Below, piece after piece: positions 6,113 to 13,124 of a stretch of 21,202 bases of DNA. The stretch covers positions 1 to 21,202 of the forward strand of contig JANMOP010000099.1 in the NCBI GenBank assembly GCA_031369365.1. Direction: 5' to 3'. A model generated the notes under the pieces. The model ran no database searches and was not told the DNA's origin. It saw nothing but the letters and a program-made list of their open reading frames with translations. This DNA comes from Methylotenera_A sp031369365 (GTDB lineage Bacteria; Pseudomonadota; Gammaproteobacteria; Burkholderiales; Methylophilaceae). Made by a program: the position numbers and the translations under genes. Numbering within the stretch: the stretch's first letter is position 1; each line of letters begins with the position of its first letter.

Positions 6113-6808
6113 CTAACCACATTTACTCTCACCACAATTCAAACAAGTCAAACACCCATCCATAATAATCGCGGCTTTAGTATTACATTTGCCACATAGT
6201 TGTGAGCCTTTTGGAAAGCCTTCTGCAGTCATTTCTTCATCTTTTTTAGCGTATTTTTCGTAATATTCGGTGCGTTTTTCATCCACCAGTTTTTGTTGGT
6301 GTTCGTCTAAGCCTGGTTTTTTAAGCATGCCGATAGATTGCAAGTGTTGCTCGACCACTTCGCCAATCTCGGCCACTAAGCTGGGGATGAATTTGCCGCC
6401 TTTTTTAAAGTAGCCGCCGCTGGGTTCAAACACGCTTTTAAGTTCTTCTACCAAAAACGTCACGTCGCCGCCTTTGCGAAACACCGCAGACATCACGCGG
6501 GTGAGTGCGACAATCCATTGAAAGTGATCCATATTTTTGGAGTTGATAAATATCTCGAACGGGCGACGGTGCTCTTGCGGCGTGCCTTCGTTCATCACTA
6601 CATCGTTAATGGTAATGTACAGTGCGTGCTCGGTAACGGGCGTTTTTACTTTGTAGGTGCTGCCCGTGATTTTCTCTGGGCGATCTAACGGTTCGCCAAT
6701 TTGCACGATTTTTGCGCTAGTCTCGAGCGCCTTAGCGGTGGCGTCTAGTTTATCTTGCTCGTTTACCAGCGCGTAGCCAGTGATTTTTTTGTCAATTTTT
6801 ACTGCCAT
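6113..6808 (-). CDS. nrdJb: class II ribonucleotide reductase, C-terminal subunit
   Basis: This 231-aa protein matches the separate C-terminal polypeptide of split B12-dependent reductases, as in Pseudomonas aeruginosa NrdJb. A TSCPD-type domain covers about residues 45-155. The tail has C205-x2-C208 and C219-x2-C222, a zinc-ribbon-like set, then C225-x4-C230 just before the end. That last pair is in the place of the redox arm that re-reduces the catalytic cysteines. The ribosome site AGGAG is 7 nt before the ATG. It follows nrdJa on the same strand with a 133-bp gap filled by REP-like units, and is probably co-transcribed. Confidence 0.9.
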   Translation of the reverse strand: MAVKIDKKITGYALVNEQDKLDATAKALETSAKIVQIGEPLDRPEKITGSTYKVKTPVTEHALYITINDVVMNEGTPQEHRRPFEIFINSKNMDHFQWIVALTRVMSAVFRKGGDVTFLVEELKSVFEPSGGYFKKGGKFIPSLVAEIGEVVEQHLQSIGMLKKPGLDEHQQKLVDEKRTEYYEKYAKKDEEMTAEGFPKGSQLCGKCNTKAAIIMDGCLTCLNCGESKCG

Positions 6809-6827
6809 TTTGTTTCTCCTGTTTTTT

Positions 6828-6941
6828 TGTAGGAGGGGCGACTCGCCCCGATTTTTTTCAGATTTAAAAATCGCGGCGAGGGCGCCGCTCCTACATTCTT
6901 AACCTTTTACCATTTATCGCGGCGAGGGCGCCGCTCCTACA
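6828..6941. repeat. three REP-like units between nrdJa and nrdJb
   Basis: Unit 1 (6828-6852) has the form TGTAGGAGGGGCG...CGAT. Units 2 (6870-6895) and 3 (6916-6941) are in the opposite orientation and identical to each other over 26 bp (ATCGCGGCGAGGGCGCCGCT then CCTACA). Each is an imperfect palindrome (GGCGCC core in 2 and 3; GGGGCG/CGCCCC in 1). The layout is like the head-to-head REP pairs known from Pseudomonas and enterobacteria. Unit 3 abuts the nrdJa stop codon. Confidence 0.85.
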
Positions 6942-9119
6942 TCAAAACTTGCCGTAATAACCCTCTTTTAAGGCATCATATAGATTCGCTGCGCTATGTA
7001 TCTCACCATCGTATTCAATCTCTTCGTTGCCCTTAACCTCAAGCTCGGTGCCGTCATCTAGCGTGAATTTATAGGTGGTGTTTTCCAAATCTTTCTCGGT
7101 GACCAACACGCCTTGGAACGCCTCAGGGTTGAATCTAAACGTTGTACAGCCTTTTAAACCTTTGTCATAAGCATATAAATAAATGTTTTTGAAGTCTTCA
7201 AAATCGTAATCGGTCGGCACGTTGATGGTTTTTGAAATTGAGCTATCAATCCATTTTTGTGACGCGGCTTGAATATCTACGTGGGCTTTGGCCATAATGG
7301 TGCTGGAATCTAAAAAGTAATCTGGCAACTTTTCGTCTTCATTGTCTGAAAAAGGCATGGCTTTTGGGTTAATCAACTCGCGGTAGGCCAGCAACTCAAA
7401 AGAGAATACATCGACTTTTTCTTTCGATTTTTTGCCTTCGCGAATCACGTTGCGCGCGTAGTGGTGCGCGAAGCTAGGCTCGATGCCGTTGCTAGCGTTA
7501 TTGGCCAAACTCAATGAAATGGTGCCAGTTGGCGCAATGCTGCTGTGGTGCGTAAAACGCACACCCTTGGCTGCAATTTGGTTGCGCAAACCTTCGGGAA
7601 ACTGCTGCATGTAGCGGCTGTATTTGCCCAGCAATACCTTTCCAGCTATTTTCTGCCCAACTTTAATGCCGTCTGCCGCCATTTCTGGGCGTTTGGCCAG
7701 CATGTCGGCGGTGACTTCGAATTTTTCTTCCATGATGGGTGCGGCGCCTTTTTCGTCAGCCAATTGCACACCAACTTCCCAGCCCACTTCGGCCATCATG
7801 CGCGTGACTTCATCGGTAAATTTAAGTGAATCTTCGTCGCCGTATTTCATTTTCATCATGGTTAAGGTTGAGCCTAAACCCAGATAACCCATGCCGTGAC
7901 GGCGTTTGCGGGCGATTTCATCGCGTTGCTGTTGCAGTGGCAAGCCGTTGATTTCTACAACGTTATCTAACATGCGCGTGAAAATAGAAACCACTTCGCG
8001 GTACTCAGCCCAATCGAATGTAGCTTCATCGGTAAATGGATTTTTAACAAATTTAGTCAGGTTGACCGAGCCTAGCAAGCACGCGCCATAAGGCGGCAAG
8101 GGCTGCTCGCCACAAGGATTTGTGGCGCGAATATTTTCGCAAAACCAGTTGTTGTTCATCTCGTTTACGCGGTCGATTAAAATAAACCCTGGCTCGGCAA
8201 AATCGTAAGTGCTGCTCATAATCACATCCCACAAACGGCGCGCCTTAATGGTTTTATACACGCGGCAAGCCACTTTGCCAGCGTCCACGCCGTCGGCCTT
8301 GGTGAGATACTTGCCTTTTACTGGCCACTCGCGCCAAATTACTTGGCTGTTATCATTGACGTTTAGGCCATCAACTATTGATTCTTTTTCGGTAACTGGG
8401 AAGGCGAGTTTCCACTCACTATCGGCTTTTACCGCTTCCATAAATTCTTTTGTAATCAAGCAGCTAAGATTAAATTGGCGCAAACGGCCATTTTCGCGTT
8501 TGGCTTTAATAAAATCGGTCACATCAGGGTGCGAAATATCAAACGTCGCCATTTGCGCGCCACGACGGCCACCCGCGCTGGACACGGTAAAGCACATTTT
8601 GTCGTAAATATCCATGAAAGATAATGGGCCCGAAGTGTATGCGCCAGCACCTGCCACAAATGCGCCTTTTGGACGTAATGTAGAAAATTCGTAACCAATG
8701 CCGCAACCTGCTTTTAGGGTTAAACCAGCTTCGTGCACTTTGCCGAGGATATTATCCATGCTGTCTTCCACCACGCCAGAAACCGTGCAATTGATGGTGC
8801 TAGTAGCTGGCTTGTGCTCTAACGCACCCGCATTAGAAGTGATGCGGCCTGCGGGAATCGCGCCACGGCGCAGCGCCCACAAAAATTTCTGGTGCCACTC
8901 GTGGCGTTTTTCTTCGGTGCTTTCTACATCGGCCAGCGCCCGCGCCACGCGCGAGTAAGAGTCATCCATGTTGTTATCAACATGATCACCATTTTTAGCT
9001 TTTAAGCGATATTTTTTATCCCAAATGTCTAGGGACACCGATTGCATTGGAATTTCTCTAGCCGTTTCCATCTGTTCGCCCGTTTGTAATTTGGTTGCTG
9101 TTTCTACTGCCTTTAACAT
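6942..9119 (-). CDS. nrdJa: class II (B12-dependent) ribonucleotide reductase, catalytic subunit
   Basis: This 725-aa enzyme uses adenosylcobalamin to make the thiyl radical that reduces ribonucleotides to deoxyribonucleotides. Visible active-site elements are C111 in TINCTVSG (redox cysteine), N334-P-C336-G-E338 (thiyl radical C336 with the Asn and Glu partners) and C347 in GACLLGSVNL (second redox cysteine). APTGTISL and the SSGGRRGAQ-type loop are also typical. The usual C-terminal extension is absent because it is encoded by nrdJb. The ribosome site GGGGGAG is 7 nt before the ATG. Transcription probably starts near 9248 under NrdR control. No cobalamin riboswitch is evident in the 5' leader. 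Confidence 0.95.
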   Translation of the reverse strand: MLKAVETATKLQTGEQMETAREIPMQSVSLDIWDKKYRLKAKNGDHVDNNMDDSYSRVARALADVESTEEKRHEWHQKFLWALRRGAIPAGRITSNAGALEHKPATSTINCTVSGVVEDSMDNILGKVHEAGLTLKAGCGIGYEFSTLRPKGAFVAGAGAYTSGPLSFMDIYDKMCFTVSSAGGRRGAQMATFDISHPDVTDFIKAKRENGRLRQFNLSCLITKEFMEAVKADSEWKLAFPVTEKESIVDGLNVNDNSQVIWREWPVKGKYLTKADGVDAGKVACRVYKTIKARRLWDVIMSSTYDFAEPGFILIDRVNEMNNNWFCENIRATNPCGEQPLPPYGACLLGSVNLTKFVKNPFTDEATFDWAEYREVVSIFTRMLDNVVEINGLPLQQQRDEIARKRRHGMGYLGLGSTLTMMKMKYGDEDSLKFTDEVTRMMAEVGWEVGVQLADEKGAAPIMEEKFEVTADMLAKRPEMAADGIKVGQKIAGKVLLGKYSRYMQQFPEGLRNQIAAKGVRFTHHSSIAPTGTISLSLANNASNGIEPSFAHHYARNVIREGKKSKEKVDVFSFELLAYRELINPKAMPFSDNEDEKLPDYFLDSSTIMAKAHVDIQAASQKWIDSSISKTINVPTDYDFEDFKNIYLYAYDKGLKGCTTFRFNPEAFQGVLVTEKDLENTTYKFTLDDGTELEVKGNEEIEYDGEIHSAANLYDALKEGYYGKF

Positions 9120-9228
9120 GAAAAACTCCCCCTCAATTTACCTTTGGCTTAGACAAAAATAATTTATCTGCGCTAAGCCTGTGATTATATTTAAAAAACT
9201 GTTATTTTTATGAAAAAAAACTACCTTA

Positions 9229-9283
9229 ACACAAGATATTGTGTGTAGAACTAGAATTTAAGCCTTTATTTTGTGTTCGTCAA
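9229..9283 (-). promoter_or_regulatory. nrdJ promoter with two NrdR boxes
   Basis: On the minus strand -35 TTGACG (plus 9278-9283) and -10 TAAATT (9255-9260) are 17 bp apart. Box A (9229-9244, ACACAAGATATTGTGT) fits the NrdR consensus at every position and lies over the expected start site. Box B (9261-9276, ending TATTTTGTGT, left half degenerate) fills the spacer. The boxes are 32 bp apart, three helical turns, the standard arrangement for NrdR repression of reductase genes. Confidence 0.85.
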
Positions 9284-9350
9284 GCCTGTATTTGTCATTA
9301 TTTTATAGGCTATTTTGTGGTATTTTCGATGAAAACCAAGCCTGTATTTG
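9281..9350. repeat. 14-bp direct repeat upstream of nrdJ
   Basis: CAAGCCTGTATTTG occurs at 9281-9294 and again at 9337-9350. AAGCCT occurs twice more, at 9175-9180 and 9260-9265, and GGCTTAG (9145-9151) pairs with CTAAGCC (9173-9179) in the leader. The first 14-bp copy overlaps the -35 box. Role unknown: regulator sites or a short local duplication. Confidence 0.5.
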
Positions 9351-9389
9351 CGTTGAGTTAAGGTGAGTATTTACTAACTTAACAATAAA

Positions 9390-9416
9390 TTTAAAAAATA
9401 AATCATTCGCTATAAT
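9390..9416 (+). promoter_or_regulatory. candidate waaA promoter
   Basis: A consensus TATAAT lies at 9411-9416, with only a weak -35 (TTTAAA at 9390-9395, 15-bp spacing). It is the only strong -10 in the divergent nrdJ/waaA gap on this strand and would give a leader of about 70 nt. Confidence 0.45.
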
Positions 9417-9494
9417 GAATGGTTTATGTATGTATAAACACAGGCAAAAATAGTCAGTTTGGCTATATAAGAAAGTTTTGTGCGAAAATATCGC

Positions 9495-10787
9495 ATGAAT
9501 CGATTTTTATACTCAACATTACTGACCCTCATACTGCCTTTTGTGCCGCTAAAATTACTTTGGCGGGGCTTTAAACAACCTGCTTATTTAAGACATTGGG
9601 GCGAGCGTTTTGGTTTTTACAATACGCCTGTTAATAAAGCAATCATCTGGCTACACTGTGTTTCTGTAGGCGAAACTCGCGCGGCTGAGCCACTCATAAG
9701 AGCCTTGCAACTGCAATACCCGCAGCATCAGATTTTAATCACCCACGGCACACCCACTGGGCGTGAGGCCAGCGAGACTTTGTTTGGTGATGCTGTTTTT
9801 AATAATGCTGTATTTAATAACACTGCTCTTAATAACCCAGTGCAACGCGTTTATTTGCCTTACGATGTGCCATTTGCGGTGAATAATTTTTTAAAGCATT
9901 TTCAACCTAAAATTGGCCTGCTGATGGAAACCGAGCTGTGGTTTAACCTGATTGCGGCCTGCAAACAGCGCGAAATACCCTTATTGCTACTCAACGCACG
10001 CCTATCGGGAAAATCGGCCAACGGTTATGCCAAACTGGGGAAATTAGCTGCTGAAGGCCTGCAAAACCTTGCTGCCGTTGCCGCACAAACAGGCGAAGAT
10101 GCAACGCGCCTGCAAGCGCTAGGCGCGCATAATGTTAGTGTTGCGGGCAATTTAAAATTTGATGTAAAACCGCCTGCCGATAGCGTAGATAAAGGCGCAC
10201 AGCTACGCGGCTTGCTGGGTATTGAGCGTACTGTATTTGTTGCTTCCAGCACGCGTAAGGGTGAAGAAAAACATATCCTAGAGGCAGTAAAAGGGCTTGA
10301 TGTTCTGACTATCATCGTGCCGCGTCACCCGCAACGCTTTAACGATGTGGAAGGCATTATTCTAAAATCTGGCTTAAGTTACCAGCGCCGCAGCAATTTG
10401 GTTGGAGTCGTTGATAAAAACATACAGGTGATTCTGGGCGACAGTATGGGCGAGCTTTTTACTTATTATGCGGCCTGCGATTTTACGTTTGTGGGTGGTA
10501 GCTTGCTGGAATATGGCGGGCAAAATTTGATTGAGGCAGCTTGTATGGGCAAGCCCATTTTAGTTGGCGAGCACACGTTTAATTTTGCCGATGCCACCGA
10601 AAATGCCATTCGCGCAAAAGCCGCAATCCGCGTAAAAAACATGGCTGCACTACGCGACAGAGTTCAATATTTATTGCATAACGCGCCACAAAGGGTAAAA
10701 ATGGGTAAAGCTGCATTACGTTTCAGCGCGGCTTCGACAGGCGCGACCGTGCGCATGATGAAGTTAATTGCACGGTATTTGCACTAG
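9495..10787 (+). CDS. waaA: 3-deoxy-D-manno-octulosonic acid (Kdo) transferase
   Basis: WaaA adds Kdo residues from CMP-Kdo to the lipid A precursor at the cytoplasmic face of the inner membrane. Residues 1-22 are the usual N-terminal anchor. VSVGE contains the catalytic-base glutamate E60, and MATELWFN-like METELWFN follows. The C-terminal half has VPRHPQRF, the nucleotide-binding GDSMGEL, FVGGSLLEYGGQN and GEHTFNF. The length (430 aa) is typical. The ATG at 9495 (MNRFLY) aligns with family starts, but an in-frame GTG at 9480 has a better-placed AAGAAAG upstream, so the start is not settled. A three-unit AVFNN-type repeat inserts at residues 100-114. It is divergent from nrdJ and convergent with tolC. 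Confidence 0.95.
   Translation: MNRFLYSTLLTLILPFVPLKLLWRGFKQPAYLRHWGERFGFYNTPVNKAIIWLHCVSVGETRAAEPLIRALQLQYPQHQILITHGTPTGREASETLFGDAVFNNAVFNNTALNNPVQRVYLPYDVPFAVNNFLKHFQPKIGLLMETELWFNLIAACKQREIPLLLLNARLSGKSANGYAKLGKLAAEGLQNLAAVAAQTGEDATRLQALGAHNVSVAGNLKFDVKPPADSVDKGAQLRGLLGIERTVFVASSTRKGEEKHILEAVKGLDVLTIIVPRHPQRFNDVEGIILKSGLSYQRRSNLVGVVDKNIQVILGDSMGELFTYYAACDFTFVGGSLLEYGGQNLIEAACMGKPILVGEHTFNFADATENAIRAKAAIRVKNMAALRDRVQYLLHNAPQRVKMGKAALRFSAASTGATVRMMKLIARYLH
9792..9836. repeat. three 15-bp in-frame tandem units inside waaA
   Basis: GCTGTTTTTAATAAT (9792), GCTGTATTTAATAAC (9807) and ACTGCTCTTAATAAC (9822) encode AVFNN, AVFNN and TALNN. They lie in a surface-type stretch of the N-terminal domain, between FGD and PVQRVYLPYDVP. 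Confidence 0.8.
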
Positions 10788-10936
10788 ATTACTCTGGCTG
10801 AATTTACTCTAGCTTGTGCTACTTAATTAATTTAGAAACTGCCTTAAACGCCGAGTGATAAGCGTTGCCCTTGCAAGCTCCAATTCAATAAGCATAAGTA
10901 CACTGGTTGCTGTGTTGATGGCCAAAGTAGTTATGC

Positions 10937-12310
10937 TTAATTAGTACCCAAAACCAATTGCTGATTAAGATCTTGTAAATCTGCCTCGGCCACCAAGCCA
11001 GAGGCGGCTTTCAGGCGGATGATATTAACTAAATAGTTGTAGCGCGCTTGCAATAAATCGCGCTTGGCAGAAAAAAGCTGTTGTTGTGCGTTCAGCACAT
11101 CTACACTGGTACGCACGCCCACCTCGTAGCCCAATTGGGTCGAATCGAGCTGACTTTGACTAGAAATTAACGCTTGATCCAGCGCTTTTACCTGCGCGAT
11201 AGAGCTACTTAAATTGAAAAAGGCGCGCTGCGTTTCTAAATCGGTTTGGCGACGGGCAATTTGTACGTCATCTTGCGCCTTTTGCTTGTTTAATACTGCC
11301 TGCCGTGCGCGCGAACTAATTGCACCGCCAGCGTAAAGCGGAATTTGTAATTGCAGGCCGATGGTGGCATTTTTTAACTCGTTGCCCGCACTAAATACCG
11401 ATGGACTGCCGTTTGCATAACTATTAGTGTAGCTCGCTACCGCATCTAATATGGGCAAATGTCCCGCATTGGCAAACTCTACTTCTTGCTCTGCAAACTT
11501 AAGGGCATCTTGCTGAATTTGAATGTTTAAATTATTTTGGCTACCCACTTGTTGCCAATCTTGCATGTTTTGGGCGAGTGATGTCACTTGAATATCTGGC
11601 TTTACTGTCGCCAATTTATTGGGAATTGCGCCTGTGATAGCTTCTACCGAGCGCTTTGCTATTTCAAACTCATTGACCGCCGCAATTTCTTGCGCCACAA
11701 TTAAATCGTAACGTGCTTGTGCTTCGTTCACGTCGGTAATGGTCGCCGTGCCCACTTCAAATGTGGCTTTGGCTTGGTCGAGCTGACTTAAAATAGCGGT
11801 TTTTTGTGCGCCAATTAAATCAATTTTATCTTGTGCAATCAGCACCTCAAAATAAGCTTGGGTGGTGCGCAAAATCAAGGCTTGTTGGCTTAAATGATAT
11901 TGTTTATCGGCTTGGCTCACTTGCGTTTTAGATTGCTCAATTTGCACCAAATTTTGTTTGCGATATATGGGCTGACGCGCCTCAATACCCACCCTGAAAT
12001 TCTCAAATTTTGAGTTACCAGGCGGGATATTTGATTCTAAATAGCGAATATGTGTAGAAGAGGTGCTGGCATCAGCATTAAAATTGACGGCAGGCCGATA
12101 CAGCGCTTTGCCTTGCTCGATAATTTCTTGCGCAGCTTTATTGGCACTTAGCGCCGATGCCAACACCGGATCATGCGCTAAAGCTTGGTGGTAAATATCT
12201 AACAGCGATTGCGATTTTGCTTGAGATGATGGATCTTCTGCAGCCATTAATGCCGCTGGCAAAAAAAGTAACGAAAAAATAAACGTTTTGATGTGTATTT
12301 TTTTTGTCAT
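10937..12310 (-). CDS. tolC: TolC-family outer-membrane efflux channel
   Basis: This 457-aa protein has a Sec signal peptide (cleavage likely after ALMAA, about residue 24). Two homologous outer-membrane efflux repeats follow, rich in Gln, Ala and heptads, each with the strand-helix pattern of TolC. Recognisable landmarks are LLDIYHQALAHDP near the start, YRPAVNFNA, LQLQIPLYAGG and GVRTSVDVLNAQQQL. It would form the trimeric exit duct for RND pumps or type I secretion. It starts 2 bp after the pcm stop and so is translationally coupled to it. The RND operon lies just upstream on the same strand, so it probably supplies that pump's channel. Its 3' end faces waaA. Confidence 0.93.
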   Translation of the reverse strand: MTKKIHIKTFIFSLLFLPAALMAAEDPSSQAKSQSLLDIYHQALAHDPVLASALSANKAAQEIIEQGKALYRPAVNFNADASTSSTHIRYLESNIPPGNSKFENFRVGIEARQPIYRKQNLVQIEQSKTQVSQADKQYHLSQQALILRTTQAYFEVLIAQDKIDLIGAQKTAILSQLDQAKATFEVGTATITDVNEAQARYDLIVAQEIAAVNEFEIAKRSVEAITGAIPNKLATVKPDIQVTSLAQNMQDWQQVGSQNNLNIQIQQDALKFAEQEVEFANAGHLPILDAVASYTNSYANGSPSVFSAGNELKNATIGLQLQIPLYAGGAISSRARQAVLNKQKAQDDVQIARRQTDLETQRAFFNLSSSIAQVKALDQALISSQSQLDSTQLGYEVGVRTSVDVLNAQQQLFSAKRDLLQARYNYLVNIIRLKAASGLVAEADLQDLNQQLVLGTN

Positions 12311-12312
12311 GG

Positions 12313-13044
12313 TTAAAACTCAAACTGCTGCGCTTGCGGCGCATACATGAGCTCAGGAATACAAGTTTCAAACAGCACATCTTGTTTAAAACCAGTTTTA
12401 GAAACGCGCTGAATCAAGGTGGCCTGCATGGCTGGCGCTTGACCCAACACCATAAACAATACACCGCCAATATTAAGTTTCTGGCGCACGCCTGCTGGCT
12501 CTAGCGGTGACGAGCCTGTATAAACAATGACATCGTAAAATTGCATATTAGCTAAATGATCGCTGGGGCGGCCAAACATCGCATCTGCAACTTCTAATGT
12601 GACGTTTTGAATATTATTTTTGGCTAAGTTTTTAGCCGCTTGCGCGCTTAAGTCTGCTTCAATTTCTACCGAAATCACATGCTTAGCAAGGCTTGCCAGC
12701 AGCGCCGTAAAATAGCCGCTGCCTGTACCAATGTGTAGCACGCTATGGGTTTTTTGCACTTTTAGCGCTTGCAAAATGCGGCCTTCCAGCTTGGGGCTGA
12801 GCATGGTTTGACCTGCATTTACGTTGGAACCAATGGGAATTTCAATATCCGCAAAAGCTAGCCCAAGATACTCTTCTGGCACAAAATTTTCGCGTGGTAC
12901 ATCGTTTAACAGCTGCAACACGGCGGGGTCTAGCACTTCCCAAGTGCGGATTTGCTGTTCAATCATATTAAAACGCGCGGTTTCGCGCGGCATGTTGAAG
13001 CGCGCGGTTTCGCGCGGCAAGTTATTGTGTGCTGTTTCTAGCAT
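12313..13044 (-). CDS. PCM-like protein-L-isoaspartate O-methyltransferase family protein
   Basis: This 243-aa protein has the SAM-binding motif VLHIGTGSGYFTALLA, followed by VISVEIE and the PCM-like opening ARFNMIEQQIRTWEVLD and NFVPEE. The substrate-side stretch reads GQTMLSPKLEGRIL rather than the classical SQP sequence of E. coli Pcm, so true isoaspartyl repair activity is uncertain. It belongs to the Pcm-like group often found next to tolC in betaproteobacteria. The N-terminus has a duplicated PRETARFNM. The ribosome site GAGAG is 7 nt before the ATG. It is likely the first gene of a pcm-tolC unit. Confidence 0.88.
   Translation of the reverse strand: MLETAHNNLPRETARFNMPRETARFNMIEQQIRTWEVLDPAVLQLLNDVPRENFVPEEYLGLAFADIEIPIGSNVNAGQTMLSPKLEGRILQALKVQKTHSVLHIGTGSGYFTALLASLAKHVISVEIEADLSAQAAKNLAKNNIQNVTLEVADAMFGRPSDHLANMQFYDVIVYTGSSPLEPAGVRQKLNIGGVLFMVLGQAPAMQATLIQRVSKTGFKQDVLFETCIPELMYAPQAQQFEF
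12967..13020. repeat. 27-bp in-frame tandem duplication at the pcm N-terminus
   Basis: Two 27-bp units differing at about three positions encode LPRETARFN and MPRETARFN. Each contains the alternating CGCGCGG/CGCGCGG motif. Relatives normally have a single ARFNMIEQQ opening, so the outer copy is an addition. Confidence 0.85.
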
Positions 13045-13070
13045 GTTAAAACTCTCAATTATTTAATCTC

Positions 13071-13076
13071 ATTATA
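13071..13076 (-). promoter_or_regulatory. candidate -10 element for pcm-tolC
   Basis: On the minus strand TATAAT lies 27 bp before the pcm start, in the 80-bp gap after the RND gene. No good -35 is present, so read-through from the efflux operon may also contribute. Confidence 0.35.
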
Positions 13077-13124
13077 ACTCAAGTAACTATCTCGTATTTT
13101 GGGTCGCATTTTATGTCGCATCCA

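Noticed and set aside
6828..6941. CRISPR-like interpretation of the repeated 26-mers between nrdJa and nrdJb
   Set aside because: Only three units in mixed orientation with unequal spacers and palindromic cores, which is the REP pattern, not a CRISPR array.
7545..7829. Long opposite-strand frames within nrdJ, thiC and the RND gene
   Set aside because: They are antisense to strongly conserved genes, have no ribosome sites or family features, and follow from the codon bias of the real frame.
9120..9254. Cobalamin riboswitch upstream of the B12-dependent reductase
   Set aside because: The leader is only about 128 nt, AT-rich, and shows no B12-box-like sequence or multi-helix fold.
10889..10939. 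TAAGCATAA/TTATGCTTA inverted repeat at the tolC 3' end as a terminator
   Set aside because: The loop is 33 nt and no T-tract follows, so it is weak evidence for termination.
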